A stretch of 64,000 nucleotides of DNA from Caldilineaceae bacterium (GTDB lineage: Bacteria > Chloroflexota > Anaerolineae > Caldilineales > Caldilineaceae): contig JACKBC010000013.1 of NCBI GenBank assembly GCA_020634755.1, forward strand, positions 62,001-126,000, written 5' to 3'. Within the stretch, counting starts at the first letter, position 1; every line of letters starts with the position of its first letter. The position numbers and the translations under genes were made by a program. Of this stretch, positions 17,362-25,819 are shown one piece after another. The notes under the pieces were generated by a model. That model ran no database searches and had not been told where the DNA came from. It worked only from the letters and a program-made list of their open reading frames with translations.

Positions 17362-18567
17362 ATGAACGCTTATATTTTTGACGCAATTCGTACGCCGCGT
17401 GGCCGCGGCAAAGAGAACGGCGCGCTGCACCTAGTGACGCCGGTGCGGCTGTTGACCACGCTGTTTGATGCGCTGCAGACGCGCCATGCGCTAGACACCA
17501 GCCAGGTGGATGACGTAATCTTGGGCTGCGTTACGCCCATTGGCGAACAGGGCGCCAACATTGCGCGCACCGCGCTGCTCTGCGCCGGTTGGGCGCAAGA
17601 GATTCCCGGTATGCAGCTGAATCGTTTCTGCGCCTCCGGGCTGGAAGCAGTGAACAGCGCCGCGGCGTATGTGCGCGCCGGGTGGGGCGAACTCATGGTG
17701 GCGGGCGGCGTCGAGTCTATGTCGCGCGTGCCCATTGGTGCAGACGGCGGCGCGCTCATGCAAGATCCAGCCGTTGCGAAGCAAATTGGGTTTGTGCCAC
17801 AGGGCATCAGCGCCGACCTGATTGCCACGCTAGAAGGGCTGAGCCGCGCCGATGTAGATGCGTATGCCCTACACTCCCAGCAGCGGGCTGGCCATGCTGA
17901 ACAAAATGGTTATTTTACTGCTTCACGCGTGCCGGTGTATGACAATGCCGGCGGGCAGCTGCTGGCCCATGATGAACACGCTCGTCCCAATGCCACGCTG
18001 GAGGGACTCAGCCAGCTCAAGCCCGCCTTTGCCGGGCTGGGTCAGACCGGTTTTGACGCCATTGCGCTGCGCAAATATCCGCAAATCAGCCAAATGAACC
18101 ACGTCCACACGGCGGGAAATTCGTCCGGCATTGTGGATGGCGCGGCGCTGGTGCTGGTGGGCACCCGCCACAAAGGCGAGCAGTTGGGGCTGCAACCGCG
18201 CGCCGTCATCCGCGCCGCGGCACTGGTGGGCACGGAACCGACCATCATGCTGACCGGCCCGGCTCCGGCGGCGCAAAAAGCCCTACGCATGGCCGGCATG
18301 ACGCTGGCCGATATTGATCTAATCGAAGTAAACGAGGCGTTTGCCGCCGTGGTGCTCAAGTTTATGCACGACATGGCCATTGCGGATCTGGATAAAATCA
18401 ACGTCAATGGCGGCGCCATTGCGTTGGGCCATCCGTTGGGGGCCACAGGCGCCATGCTGCTAGGTACTGCGCTGGATGAGCTGGAGCGTCGCGGCCTTTC
18501 CACGGCGTTGATTACGCTGTGTGCGGGCGGCGGTATGGGAATTGCCACCATTATCGAACGTGTGTAA
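17362..18567 (+). CDS. Thiolase (acetyl-CoA C-acyltransferase)
   Basis: 401 residues, standard length. Nucleophile Cys90 lies in MQLNRFCASGLEAV. GGVESMSRVP, NEAFAAVVLKF, the His motif NVNGGAIALGHPLGATGAM and the second catalytic Cys in LCAGGGMGIATIIE are all present. It cleaves a 3-oxoacyl-CoA with CoA (degradative direction) or condenses acetyl-CoA units. It lies 49 bp after the SDR and 12 bp before the MaoC gene. Together the three enzymes cover hydration, 3-hydroxy oxidation and thiolysis of acyl-CoA; a dehydrogenase that could feed them is encoded at 7100-8533. Confidence 0.92.
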   Translation: MNAYIFDAIRTPRGRGKENGALHLVTPVRLLTTLFDALQTRHALDTSQVDDVILGCVTPIGEQGANIARTALLCAGWAQEIPGMQLNRFCASGLEAVNSAAAYVRAGWGELMVAGGVESMSRVPIGADGGALMQDPAVAKQIGFVPQGISADLIATLEGLSRADVDAYALHSQQRAGHAEQNGYFTASRVPVYDNAGGQLLAHDEHARPNATLEGLSQLKPAFAGLGQTGFDAIALRKYPQISQMNHVHTAGNSSGIVDGAALVLVGTRHKGEQLGLQPRAVIRAAALVGTEPTIMLTGPAPAAQKALRMAGMTLADIDLIEVNEAFAAVVLKFMHDMAIADLDKINVNGGAIALGHPLGATGAMLLGTALDELERRGLSTALITLCAGGGMGIATIIERV

Positions 18568-18579
18568 AGTGAAGAATCT

Positions 18580-19050
18580 ATGTCTCTCGAAACCGTATTG
18601 GCCGAATTGCAAAGCAACGTGAATCAAGAAGTCCAGGTCGGTCCGTGGTTGACCGTGACCCAAGCCATGATCGACGATTTTGGGCGCGTCACCGGCGACA
18701 TGCAGTGGATTCACGTGGATCCGGTGCGCGCTGCTGCTGAGTCACCTTTTGGCGCCGCCATTGCACATGGCTATTTGACGCTATCGCTGATCCCGCAGCT
18801 GATTGGCAGCGTGGATCCAGAGCGGCCCCGTTTTCCAGGGGTGAAAATGGGCGTCAATTACGGGCTGAATAAGGTGCGTTTTCCACATCCGGTGCGGGCT
18901 GGCTCAAAAGTGCGGGCGCGCGTGACCCTACTCAGTGTGGAAGTCGTCAAGGGTGATGGTTTGCAGCTCATCAACCGCGTGACCGTGGAAATTGAACATG
19001 TCGCAAAACCGGCCTGTGTGGCGGAGACAGTCTCGCGCGTCTACTTCTAG
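18580..19050 (+). CDS. MaoC-family (R)-enoyl-CoA hydratase
   Basis: 156 residues, hotdog fold. The signature is ITQAMIDDFGRVTGDMQWIHVDP-like, here TVTQAMIDDFGRVTGDMQWI followed by HVDPVRAAAESPFGAAIAHG; Asp and His of the D-x4-H hydratase motif are present (DMQWIH), as is the conserved FG.(A/T)IAHG. Role: reversible hydration of trans-2-enoyl-CoA to the (R)-3-hydroxyacyl-CoA. Translation probably follows the thiolase (12-bp gap). It is similar to nodulation protein N-type MaoC domains. Confidence 0.88.
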   Translation: MSLETVLAELQSNVNQEVQVGPWLTVTQAMIDDFGRVTGDMQWIHVDPVRAAAESPFGAAIAHGYLTLSLIPQLIGSVDPERPRFPGVKMGVNYGLNKVRFPHPVRAGSKVRARVTLLSVEVVKGDGLQLINRVTVEIEHVAKPACVAETVSRVYF

Positions 19051-19096
19051 GCATTTCACTCGCATTGTGTACTGGTCAAGGTGATGGTAAACAGTG

Positions 19097-19157
19097 CGCT
19101 TTAGCGGGTTTTCTCTAACAGGCGCAGGCTTCAGCCTGTGCTTCAATTTAACCTTCA
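19097..19157. repeat. Half copy of the AGCCACAGG-family element
   Basis: GCTTTAGCGGGTTTTCTCT, then CAGGCTTCAGCCTGTGCTTC. This corresponds to the right half of the full element at 24483-24562. It sits between the convergent MaoC and CHAT genes and may act as a terminator. Confidence 0.65.
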
Positions 19158-19203
19158 TCAACCGCTGGCGGGCGTTCTATCATCAAGTTGACCAATGCAC
19201 ACA

Positions 19204-22200
19204 TCACTCGCTTTGATGTTTCTTGACAAAGATGGCCCCGCGCGTTTCCGGCTCGAACCCCACGGGCCAAAGCGTATGCTCGTCATAGCGGGCTTCGCGC
19301 AGGTTGGCCCCTTTGAGTTCGGCTTGGGCCAGATTGGCGCCTTTGAGATCGGCGCCGCCTAGATTGGCCTGGGTTAAGTTGGCCCCAATGAACTGGGTAT
19401 AACTCAAATCCGCGCGGCTCAGGTTGATCTCGCTGAGGTCGGCGCTGCCCAAGTCCATCCCGCTGAGGATGGCGTTGCGCAGTTGGGCGGCTGGCCCAAT
19501 GGCGCCAATCAGCGTACCATCGATTCCCTGTGGCCAAATGGTAGCGCTGTCGTAAAGCGCATTGCGCAGATCACATTGCTCCAAGTTGGCGCCATCCAAG
19601 TTGGTCCCATACAAAATTGCATCGCGCAATTCAGCCCCGCACAGATTGGCGCGCCGCAGGTCGGCGCGGGCCAGATCGCAACGGGTGAGCCGGGCTTCAG
19701 TCAGATTGGCGCGGCTCAGATCGGCGCGTTTCAAATTGGCGCCGGTAAAGTTGCAATCATGCAAGTCGGCGCCGTTTAAATCCATCCCCGACAGATCGAG
19801 CCCGGCAAAATTGGCGTCTTCGCCACTCATCCGTTTGCGCAAAACAGGCGTCGAGCGGCGCTGCACGCGCAGAATATCCAGCGCATTGCCGGCCAATGAA
19901 CGGTCTTCTGCGTTGAGTTGGCTAAAGAGCGCCTGGCTTTCATAGCGCCACAGCCAGAACAGAAGCGGGCAGACTACCACCAGCGAACCGATAATGCTTA
20001 GCGATGAAAATTGAAATATGCCAACCGCCAGCCCCGGCACTAACCCCGCCAGCGTGGCAATAGCCACTAGCAGCAGAATATAGCGCCGTCCCGTCCACAG
20101 CCGATGCTGCACGCTTTCCAGCGCAATAATCACCTGAACTCCGGCCAGCACCGCCGCCAGATTGCCTGCCTGCACCATGCTCATGAGCGCGCGCCATTCG
20201 ATGACCGGCGGCGCATAGCGGACAATGAGCAGCACCAGGCTCAGGCTAATACCGCCAATGAGGCTGCTAAAGAGCGCAATCAGCCCCAAGCGTTTGTACC
20301 ACGGGGCATTGCGGTCAAAGAGTGATAGATAGACAATGGTGGCGGCCAGACCGGCCAACCCATAAATGGCGGCGGGTTGCACCAGGCTGGACCAGGTGGG
20401 ATCATCGGCGCTGATCATGGCGAAGTTGACGGCGTACCAGCGCACGGCAAACCCCACAATCGCCCCAAACACGGTGCTGATCACCGCGCTGACCGTTTTG
20501 GTCTCCACCGTTTCTGCGCGAAAGGCGTTCATAAACGTGGCGCCGGCTCCGCTGATCATGGCGCCCAACACCACCCATACGCCGTCATTGAGCATCTCCG
20601 GGCCGTTCCAGTTGTCCCAGTTGAGGGACCAGCCCACCAGCCACCCCAAGCTCCAGCCCAAGGCGGCCGAAACCACCCATTGCCCAGCCCACGACATGTG
20701 TTTGCGCAAAAAGACAAATTGGGTAAAGCCCATGGCGCTCCAGGCCACGGCCTCTTGCCACGGCGACCCTTGCAGCGTGCCGATGAGCAGCGGCGGCCCC
20801 GGCAGCAGATCGCTTACGCCCATGATCTGGCGGATGAGCAGAAAGACGGCCAGGCCGGTAAGCCAGCTGGCCGCAATGCCGGTAGTTACTGCCGAAGGCG
20901 CAAAGTCAAAGCGAAAGAACGCACGCCCCACCTTTTGTAGCGCTTGCAGCCAGTTGAGCCTTAGCAATGCCAATTGCCAGCGCCGTCCGTGCGCGCGCAT
21001 TTGCTCCACCGCATGCAGTTGATACCAAGTGCTGCTGCCGGTAATTTCATGTTCTTTGGCGGTTGCGGCGCGCGTATCTGTTCCTGCGGTTTGGCGCAGA
21101 GGCGGCAGCGGTCCTGTTTTGGGGAGCGGATTGGCCGCGCCGTTGCGGCCATTTTGCACTTCGCCCCCGGGCCGGTCGTATTCTGCGTTGCGCTCCACCT
21201 GGGCCTGCGCCGTTGGGGATTGCGCTGCACGCGGCACGTGTAAATTGACCGCAGTGGCTTCATTATCTGCTAGACTCGCCGGTGTCTCCACTGCCTGTCG
21301 CTCAAACAGCACGCCATTGGTGGTGCGCATATAGAGAACCGGCACCCCCCATTCCAGTGAATTGGGGGATTCCATGCGCATGCCCTTGCGCGCTTCGGTC
21401 ATGGCCGCATCCACCGGCAAGCCATAGGCCAATGCCTGATAAAACGAGCGCGCGCATTCAACTGCGGCTTGGTCGGTGATCTCATACTGCATGGCCAGCA
21501 CGGCGGGGATGCCTTGCTGCACCAATACGGAGGCCGTGCTGGACACCGTGTCGCGCACGCCGCCTTTGCCGCTTTCGCAGGCGTTGAGCAGCACCATGCG
21601 CAGCGGCGCGTGATCGGCCAGCAGATGGGCCAGGCGCGATGCCCCCAGCGCATTGGCCTTGCCTGCATCGTTGCTCAGCACCACAAAGCCTTCATCGCGC
21701 GGCACATCGAAAAAGCCGTGGCCGATAAAGTGGAATATGTGCCAGGGCCCTTCATAAAGCGCACGCTGCAAGTCGCGCCAGGTGTCACCCTCGAGCCACA
21801 CCAGCTCGACCAGCCCTTGCGCCTGTAATTCGGCCACGGCTGTTTCCACGCGCTCTTTTTCGTGGGCCACGTCCAGCTGCTCTATATCGCTGGGATTGGC
21901 CACCATGCCCAGAATGCGCAGTGGCGCCGGTGCGACCAGTGGACGCACCGGTTGCGGCAGCTCTATGTAGCGCACAATGGGGGTACGATTGGAGAGGGCC
22001 ACATAGCGTTCATGCCGCGCGTCGTAGAGAAATTCCCAGGGCAACACGGCCAGTTCGGGCGCCAAAATGCGCATTTTGAGGCGCAGCCCTTTCTCCTGCT
22101 GCTGCGCCCGCTCGCGGCTCACATCGTAGAGATTGCGAATTTCGCCCTGGATCAGCGCGTTGAAGAGCGCTTCACCAAAATCTTGCACGGCCTGCTCATC

Positions 22201-22551
22201 GGGAGTAAGCGTGGCGCGACGGCGTCCACCCGCCCGCAGCAATGCTTTTTCCAGCCCGCGCAATTTTTCTTCAAGCTCTGTGTTTGTGAATGGAAAAATC
22301 ATGGTCGCGCGGCCTTCACCAGCCGGCGAATCTATCAGATTAACGGGATAGGTAAAGCCGCTGCCCGTGCCGATTTGCACTTCAAAATCATCGTATGCGA
22401 GCGATGCGCGCGTTGTGCTAAGGCCACTGGTCTCAGCGCGCTCTGCCAGCGTCCCATGTTCAATTGCGGGTTGCTGTGAGTCTGGCTCATCCATATCCCG
22501 GTGTGAATAGTCTGCTTTATTGTTTTCTTCTTTCGACAGCACCAACGTCAT
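19204..22551 (-). CDS. CHAT-protease / multi-spanning membrane / pentapeptide-repeat fusion protein
   Basis: 1115 residues. Residues about 50-200 form a leader region with IRNLYDVSRERA and LPWEFLYD. Residues about 200-415 form a CHAT (caspase-like) peptidase domain with catalytic His278 in HFIGHGFF and Cys325 in LLNACESG; LAMQYEITD and LEWGVPVLYMR are also typical. A Pro/Gln-rich linker (about 420-520) leads to roughly ten hydrophobic segments (about 555-885, for example TGIAASWLTGLAVFLLI and YILLLVAIATLAGLVPGLAV). The C-terminal about 200 residues are pentapeptide repeats (A(D/N)Lxx: FAGLDLSGMDLNGADL, ANLKRADLSRANL), predicted as a right-handed quadrilateral beta helix. The protease and beta helix flank the membrane part, so both are probably cytoplasmic. 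Role unknown: CHAT proteins act in regulated proteolysis and some bacterial immune systems, but no CRISPR, gasdermin or NACHT partner is encoded nearby. AAAGGG lies upstream of the ATG. Confidence 0.85.
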   Translation of the reverse strand: MTLVLSKEENNKADYSHRDMDEPDSQQPAIEHGTLAERAETSGLSTTRASLAYDDFEVQIGTGSGFTYPVNLIDSPAGEGRATMIFPFTNTELEEKLRGLEKALLRAGGRRRATLTPDEQAVQDFGEALFNALIQGEIRNLYDVSRERAQQQEKGLRLKMRILAPELAVLPWEFLYDARHERYVALSNRTPIVRYIELPQPVRPLVAPAPLRILGMVANPSDIEQLDVAHEKERVETAVAELQAQGLVELVWLEGDTWRDLQRALYEGPWHIFHFIGHGFFDVPRDEGFVVLSNDAGKANALGASRLAHLLADHAPLRMVLLNACESGKGGVRDTVSSTASVLVQQGIPAVLAMQYEITDQAAVECARSFYQALAYGLPVDAAMTEARKGMRMESPNSLEWGVPVLYMRTTNGVLFERQAVETPASLADNEATAVNLHVPRAAQSPTAQAQVERNAEYDRPGGEVQNGRNGAANPLPKTGPLPPLRQTAGTDTRAATAKEHEITGSSTWYQLHAVEQMRAHGRRWQLALLRLNWLQALQKVGRAFFRFDFAPSAVTTGIAASWLTGLAVFLLIRQIMGVSDLLPGPPLLIGTLQGSPWQEAVAWSAMGFTQFVFLRKHMSWAGQWVVSAALGWSLGWLVGWSLNWDNWNGPEMLNDGVWVVLGAMISGAGATFMNAFRAETVETKTVSAVISTVFGAIVGFAVRWYAVNFAMISADDPTWSSLVQPAAIYGLAGLAATIVYLSLFDRNAPWYKRLGLIALFSSLIGGISLSLVLLIVRYAPPVIEWRALMSMVQAGNLAAVLAGVQVIIALESVQHRLWTGRRYILLLVAIATLAGLVPGLAVGIFQFSSLSIIGSLVVVCPLLFWLWRYESQALFSQLNAEDRSLAGNALDILRVQRRSTPVLRKRMSGEDANFAGLDLSGMDLNGADLHDCNFTGANLKRADLSRANLTEARLTRCDLARADLRRANLCGAELRDAILYGTNLDGANLEQCDLRNALYDSATIWPQGIDGTLIGAIGPAAQLRNAILSGMDLGSADLSEINLSRADLSYTQFIGANLTQANLGGADLKGANLAQAELKGANLREARYDEHTLWPVGFEPETRGAIFVKKHQSE

Positions 22552-22596
22552 CTAATAACCCTTTGTACAAGCTTGGGTTGGGCGTCAGTTTCGATA

Positions 22597-22684
22597 ATCA
22601 GTACACCGCAACGGTGTTGGCGATCTAGGCATCGGTCCGGTTTATCGAATCCGACTCTATCGCTTGCCGTTGCGAACTACTGAT
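22597..22684. repeat. Family B element (88 bp)
   Basis: Ends ATCAGTA..CCGCAACGG and GCCGTTGCGAACTACTGAT are inverted repeats; GTTGGCGATCTAGGCATCGG lies inside. Other copies are at 24057, 35874, 39991, 40080 and 43621. The remainder of the 22552-22982 gap (431 bp) has no supportable gene; it should contain the CHAT gene promoter (minus strand), which I cannot pinpoint. Confidence 0.8.
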
Positions 22685-22982
22685 AGTGCATTGTGAACAA
22701 AACGGAAGTTCTTGTATTTCCAAAGCGTCCAAACTCACGTTTTGCACCAGAGCAAAGTTATACGAAACTGCTATTCCCTATTCTGGATTGTCGGGTTGTC
22801 AATAGCATAACAGAGCTCTGTTAATTTTATCTTTCAACTTCCTTACTAATCCAGGTCCGTTTGCGTCTCATTGGTATACCGTCGCGGAGCGGTCCGAGAA
22901 GGGTCGCCTTTGGTGCGGATTGGGGAGCGCTATGAGCTATTTATGGCGCAGCGGTTGCAATGGCGAATTATGGGGCCGGCCG

Positions 22983-23984
22983 CTAAATATCCGTCAATAA
23001 CTCGGCCAGATATGCCTGCCAGAGAAGCGGATGCGAGTGGGTGCCGTGCCCGCGCGTCTGTTCGGTAATAGGCAGGACAATAGCGCGGCCGCGGCGCAGA
23101 CGGGTGATTTCGCGTTCGAGAATCCCCAGTTCGGGTGGATTTACCTGATCATCAGCCGAATTGATGGCCACCAGCGGCGCCACGATCTGTTCAAGATGGG
23201 GCTGCGGGTTGTAATCACGCGCGGCGTCAAAATAGTAGAGCATGTCGTTGGCATCAAACTGCTGGCTATATTGGTCAATCATTTCGTGTAGAAATTCGTC
23301 AGCCCCATCGCGGGTGGGCGCTTGCCGCTGCCACTGGAGCGGGCTGCTCACCATGATCAGCAGCATGTGGATGGCGTTGATCAGCCCGGGTGGCTGCGCC
23401 GCGTACTCGCCATCCTGCCAGGCCGGGTCGTTGCGAATGGCATCGAGGATCATGCGTCGAATCATGCGGTTGCGACCGCCGATCTGCACGGGCAAGCTGG
23501 CCAGCGGCAGCAGCGCTTCCATAAAGTGGGGATGGTGAATGCCCCACAGCCAAGTGTGCATACCGCCCATGGAAGTGCCCATGACCAACCGCAGATGGTT
23601 CACGCCCAAGTGTTCGGTAAGCAGGCGATGTTGCAATGCCACCATATCTTCATAGCCATAATGAGGAAAGCGGGCGCGCAGACCATCGCTGGGCTTGCTG
23701 GACTGGCCGTGACCAATGTTGTCGGGCAGGATAATGTAATGATGCTCGGCGTCCAGCAGTTGATCGGGGCCGAAGAGCACGTCGGCAAATTGTGGGCGCA
23801 GAAAACTCTCGCCGCTGCCGCCCGTGCCATGCAGGATTAGCACTGCATTACGCACCACGCCATGCGCATCGCGTTGCGGCTGGCCCAGGGAGCGATAGTG
23901 CAGCCGCACGTTGCCCAACGTTTCACCACTGTTGAAGCGGACATTATCTAGCGTGCAGCTGTCTTCGTGTAGTGCGTATGGCAC
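22983..23984 (-). CDS. Alpha/beta hydrolase of the homoserine O-acetyltransferase (MetX)-like family
   Basis: 333 residues with a GTG start, chosen because AAGGAG lies 7 nt upstream. Features: VLILHGTGGSGESF (oxyanion region), the nucleophile elbow GTSMGGMHTW (Ser in G-x-S-x-G-G), the acid in NSADDQVNPPE and the His in RGHGTHSHPLLW. The length and the GG after the elbow fit MetX-type acyltransferases rather than ordinary esterases. However, the characteristic substrate-binding motifs of true MetX cannot be confirmed, and many MetX homologues are plain hydrolases. Stand-alone minus-strand gene, cytoplasmic. Confidence 0.75.
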   Translation of the reverse strand: MPYALHEDSCTLDNVRFNSGETLGNVRLHYRSLGQPQRDAHGVVRNAVLILHGTGGSGESFLRPQFADVLFGPDQLLDAEHHYIILPDNIGHGQSSKPSDGLRARFPHYGYEDMVALQHRLLTEHLGVNHLRLVMGTSMGGMHTWLWGIHHPHFMEALLPLASLPVQIGGRNRMIRRMILDAIRNDPAWQDGEYAAQPPGLINAIHMLLIMVSSPLQWQRQAPTRDGADEFLHEMIDQYSQQFDANDMLYYFDAARDYNPQPHLEQIVAPLVAINSADDQVNPPELGILEREITRLRRGRAIVLPITEQTRGHGTHSHPLLWQAYLAELLTDI

Positions 23985-24056
23985 GGGCTAGCTCCTTTGC
24001 CGTTCTGCGTTATGCCACAGATGGTGCACAATCTTCAGGATGACATTTATCTGTTA

Positions 24057-24142
24057 TCATTAGACCGCAGCGGCGTTGGCGATGTAGGCGTCGGTCTCGA
24101 TGGGTGAATCCGGCGCGATTTTTTACTGTTGCATCTGCTGAT
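24057..24142. repeat. Family B element, diverged copy
   Basis: ATCATTAGACCGCAGCGGCG at the left, GTTGGCGATGTAGGCGTCGG inside, and GTTGCATCTGCTGAT at the right. It lies between the divergent MetX-like and zinc-ribbon genes. Confidence 0.7.
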
Positions 24143-24181
24143 TGTGATTTACTGATTGTCTATTCCGGTGAGGTGCGTCCG

Positions 24182-24210
24182 TTGGGCCAGGCGCTGGAAG
24201 CAGGTATAAT
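24182..24210 (+). promoter_or_regulatory. Promoter giving a probable leaderless mRNA for the zinc-ribbon gene
   Basis: TTGGGC (24182-24187), 17-bp spacer, TATAAT (24205-24210). The ATG is at 24217, 7 nt after the -10 box, exactly where transcription should begin, and no ribosome-binding sequence can fit in between. Confidence 0.6.
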
Positions 24211-24216
24211 AGCCTT

Positions 24217-24459
24217 ATGACTGTATGCACACATCGCAATTTACTCCTGCTGCCGCCGCCCAAAGCGCGCATCCGCTGTCGACGCTGCCATTTGACCATC
24301 CGGCGTGACGAGCTGCAACGGCCCTATTGCCCCGAATGTTATGAAGCAGACGGCATCCGACAGACCGATTTTGAAGAAGTCCAAGAGCCCGCGCTACAGC
24401 AGGTTCAATACCGCTGTGAAGACTGTGGCGCCTTGATTACGGTCTCAGCTGAGCGCTAA
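24217..24459 (+). CDS. Small zinc-ribbon protein of unknown function
   Basis: 80 residues. Cysteine pairs CRRC (about 20-23), CPEC (about 38-41) and CEDC (about 68-71) suggest one zinc ribbon made of the first two pairs plus a further CxxC knuckle. The first half reads ARIRCRRCHLTIRRDELQRPYCPECYE; the tail YRCEDCGALITVSAER resembles the end of rubredoxin-like or DksA-like ribbons. It is probably translated from a leaderless transcript. Role unknown; nucleic-acid or protein binding is a guess. Confidence 0.65.
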   Translation: MTVCTHRNLLLLPPPKARIRCRRCHLTIRRDELQRPYCPECYEADGIRQTDFEEVQEPALQQVQYRCEDCGALITVSAER

Positions 24460-24482
24460 GGGTATTGTTTTATGGCATGCGC

Positions 24483-24562
24483 AGCCACAGGCTGAAGCCT
24501 GCTCTCTTTATAGCCTGCTTTAGCGGGCTTTCTCTAGCAGACGCGAGCTTCAGCCTGTGGCT
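24483..24562. repeat. AGCCACAGG-family inverted-repeat element (80 bp)
   Basis: AGCCACAGGCTGAAGC at the left end and its exact reverse complement GCTTCAGCCTGTGGCT at the right end (16 bp). The interior TAGCCTGCTTTAGCGGGCTT is itself a hairpin. A half copy is at 19097-19157. It lies between convergent genes and could terminate both. Confidence 0.85.
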
Positions 24563-24644
24563 TCAATTACCGAAATAATTTATGAATGTTCATTAACCAG
24601 TGCCGTCTTTTACCGATTTAATTGGCTAACTTCCATAAAGCGCA

Positions 24645-25703
24645 CTACGCCGCTCCGCCATACTCATTGTTGACCGCCTGCACCAGCGCCCGCATGTAGG
24701 CAATGGAATAGGCCACGCCCACGCGGTGGCCGCCCAGCATGTTGGGGATGTGATCGGGGATAATGCAGCCGTCAAATCCTACCTGACGCAGCGCCTTCAT
24801 CACCTCGTACATATCTTGATAGCCGTTGTCGATGAGTGTTTCCACCCACGGCTCGGGCATGGGGTTGGATACATTGCGGAAGTGTACTTTGAAGAGCTGG
24901 TTTTGGGCGGCAAAGTGCTTGATGGCATCCACCACGCCCACGCCCATACCGGCTTCGCCGCCTTCCAGCCAGCAGCCCACGCAGAGGCATACCCCAATGT
25001 TGGGGCTGTCGGCAATCTCCATGGCCTGCTTATAGCCAGCAAAGTTGCCAAACATGCAGCGCGGAATGCCGCCCAGCGGATAGACTGGCGGATCATCGGG
25101 ATGAATGCCAATATAGACGCCTTCTTCCTCGGCCACAGGCGCAATTTGCTGGATCATGTAGGCGTAGTTGTCCCACAATTCATCCTCTGTATATTTGCGG
25201 CCGTGAGTGATCTCGCCTTCGTAAATCTCGCCTGCCCAGTGACCCTTGGCGTTTGTAATATCCAGCATGCGCGCATCCATACCGCCGCGGCCCGTCACCC
25301 GGCCCGACGACCAGATGCCGTTGCCCATGTGGGCATATGTATTGTATTTGATGCCGGCTCGCCCCAAGTTGCGGATGAACTGCTTGAACTCCTCAATTTT
25401 GGCGTCGCGGCCGGGCAAGTTGAGCGTGATCTCCGGCACGTTGTGAACGCTGGAATTGGCAATGCGATAGATCTTGATGCCATGGTCGCCAAAGCGCTTG
25501 ACCAACTGTTTGTAGAAATCGAGCGTATGTTGGGCCTGGTCGCGAATGCCCACCATGGCCCATTCAACCCCGAGCTGCTGGAAGAACTGCAAATCTTCAT
25601 CAGTAGCGTCGGCGCCGGTTTGGATGGCAATTTGAATGCCCGGCGCACTTGAATAGTAGCCGGGTACAGCGCGCATGGGAACTTGATTTGTGGTGGTGCT
25701 CAT
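24645..25703 (-). CDS. Mannonate dehydratase (UxuA)-family TIM-barrel enzyme
   Basis: 352 residues from ATG 25703, which has GGAGGTC 7 nt upstream; a longer frame from 25781 has none. Motifs: GIHPDDPPVYPLGGIPRCM, LCVGCWLEGG (CVG metal-site Cys region), KVHFRNVSNPMP and CIIPDHIPNML, matching the metal ligands (His, Cys, His, Asp) of D-mannonate dehydratases. The reaction is D-mannonate to 2-keto-3-deoxygluconate in hexuronate breakdown. The sequence is shorter in places than E. coli UxuA, so a related sugar acid is possible. A uronate-dehydrogenase-like SDR is encoded at 38857-39615, consistent with sugar-acid use. Confidence 0.75.
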   Translation of the reverse strand: MSTTTNQVPMRAVPGYYSSAPGIQIAIQTGADATDEDLQFFQQLGVEWAMVGIRDQAQHTLDFYKQLVKRFGDHGIKIYRIANSSVHNVPEITLNLPGRDAKIEEFKQFIRNLGRAGIKYNTYAHMGNGIWSSGRVTGRGGMDARMLDITNAKGHWAGEIYEGEITHGRKYTEDELWDNYAYMIQQIAPVAEEEGVYIGIHPDDPPVYPLGGIPRCMFGNFAGYKQAMEIADSPNIGVCLCVGCWLEGGEAGMGVGVVDAIKHFAAQNQLFKVHFRNVSNPMPEPWVETLIDNGYQDMYEVMKALRQVGFDGCIIPDHIPNMLGGHRVGVAYSIAYMRALVQAVNNEYGGAA

Positions 25704-25819
25704 GGATATTGACCTCCGTGGTTTCTTGCTCAATAGGTATATGAACAAACTTTTATGGCGTTTGTCGGTGCCATACGACAATGGGGAAGACGCGCGATGT
25801 CATTTTTGTAATTATGAAT

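Noticed and set aside
20366..21022. Plus-strand ORFs inside the CHAT gene region
   Set aside because: Shadows of a long minus frame with clear domains, no ribosome sites.
19204..22551. CHAT gene as part of a type III-E CRISPR or gasdermin system
   Set aside because: No cas gene, CRISPR array, TPR domain or small gasdermin-like ORF lies next to it.
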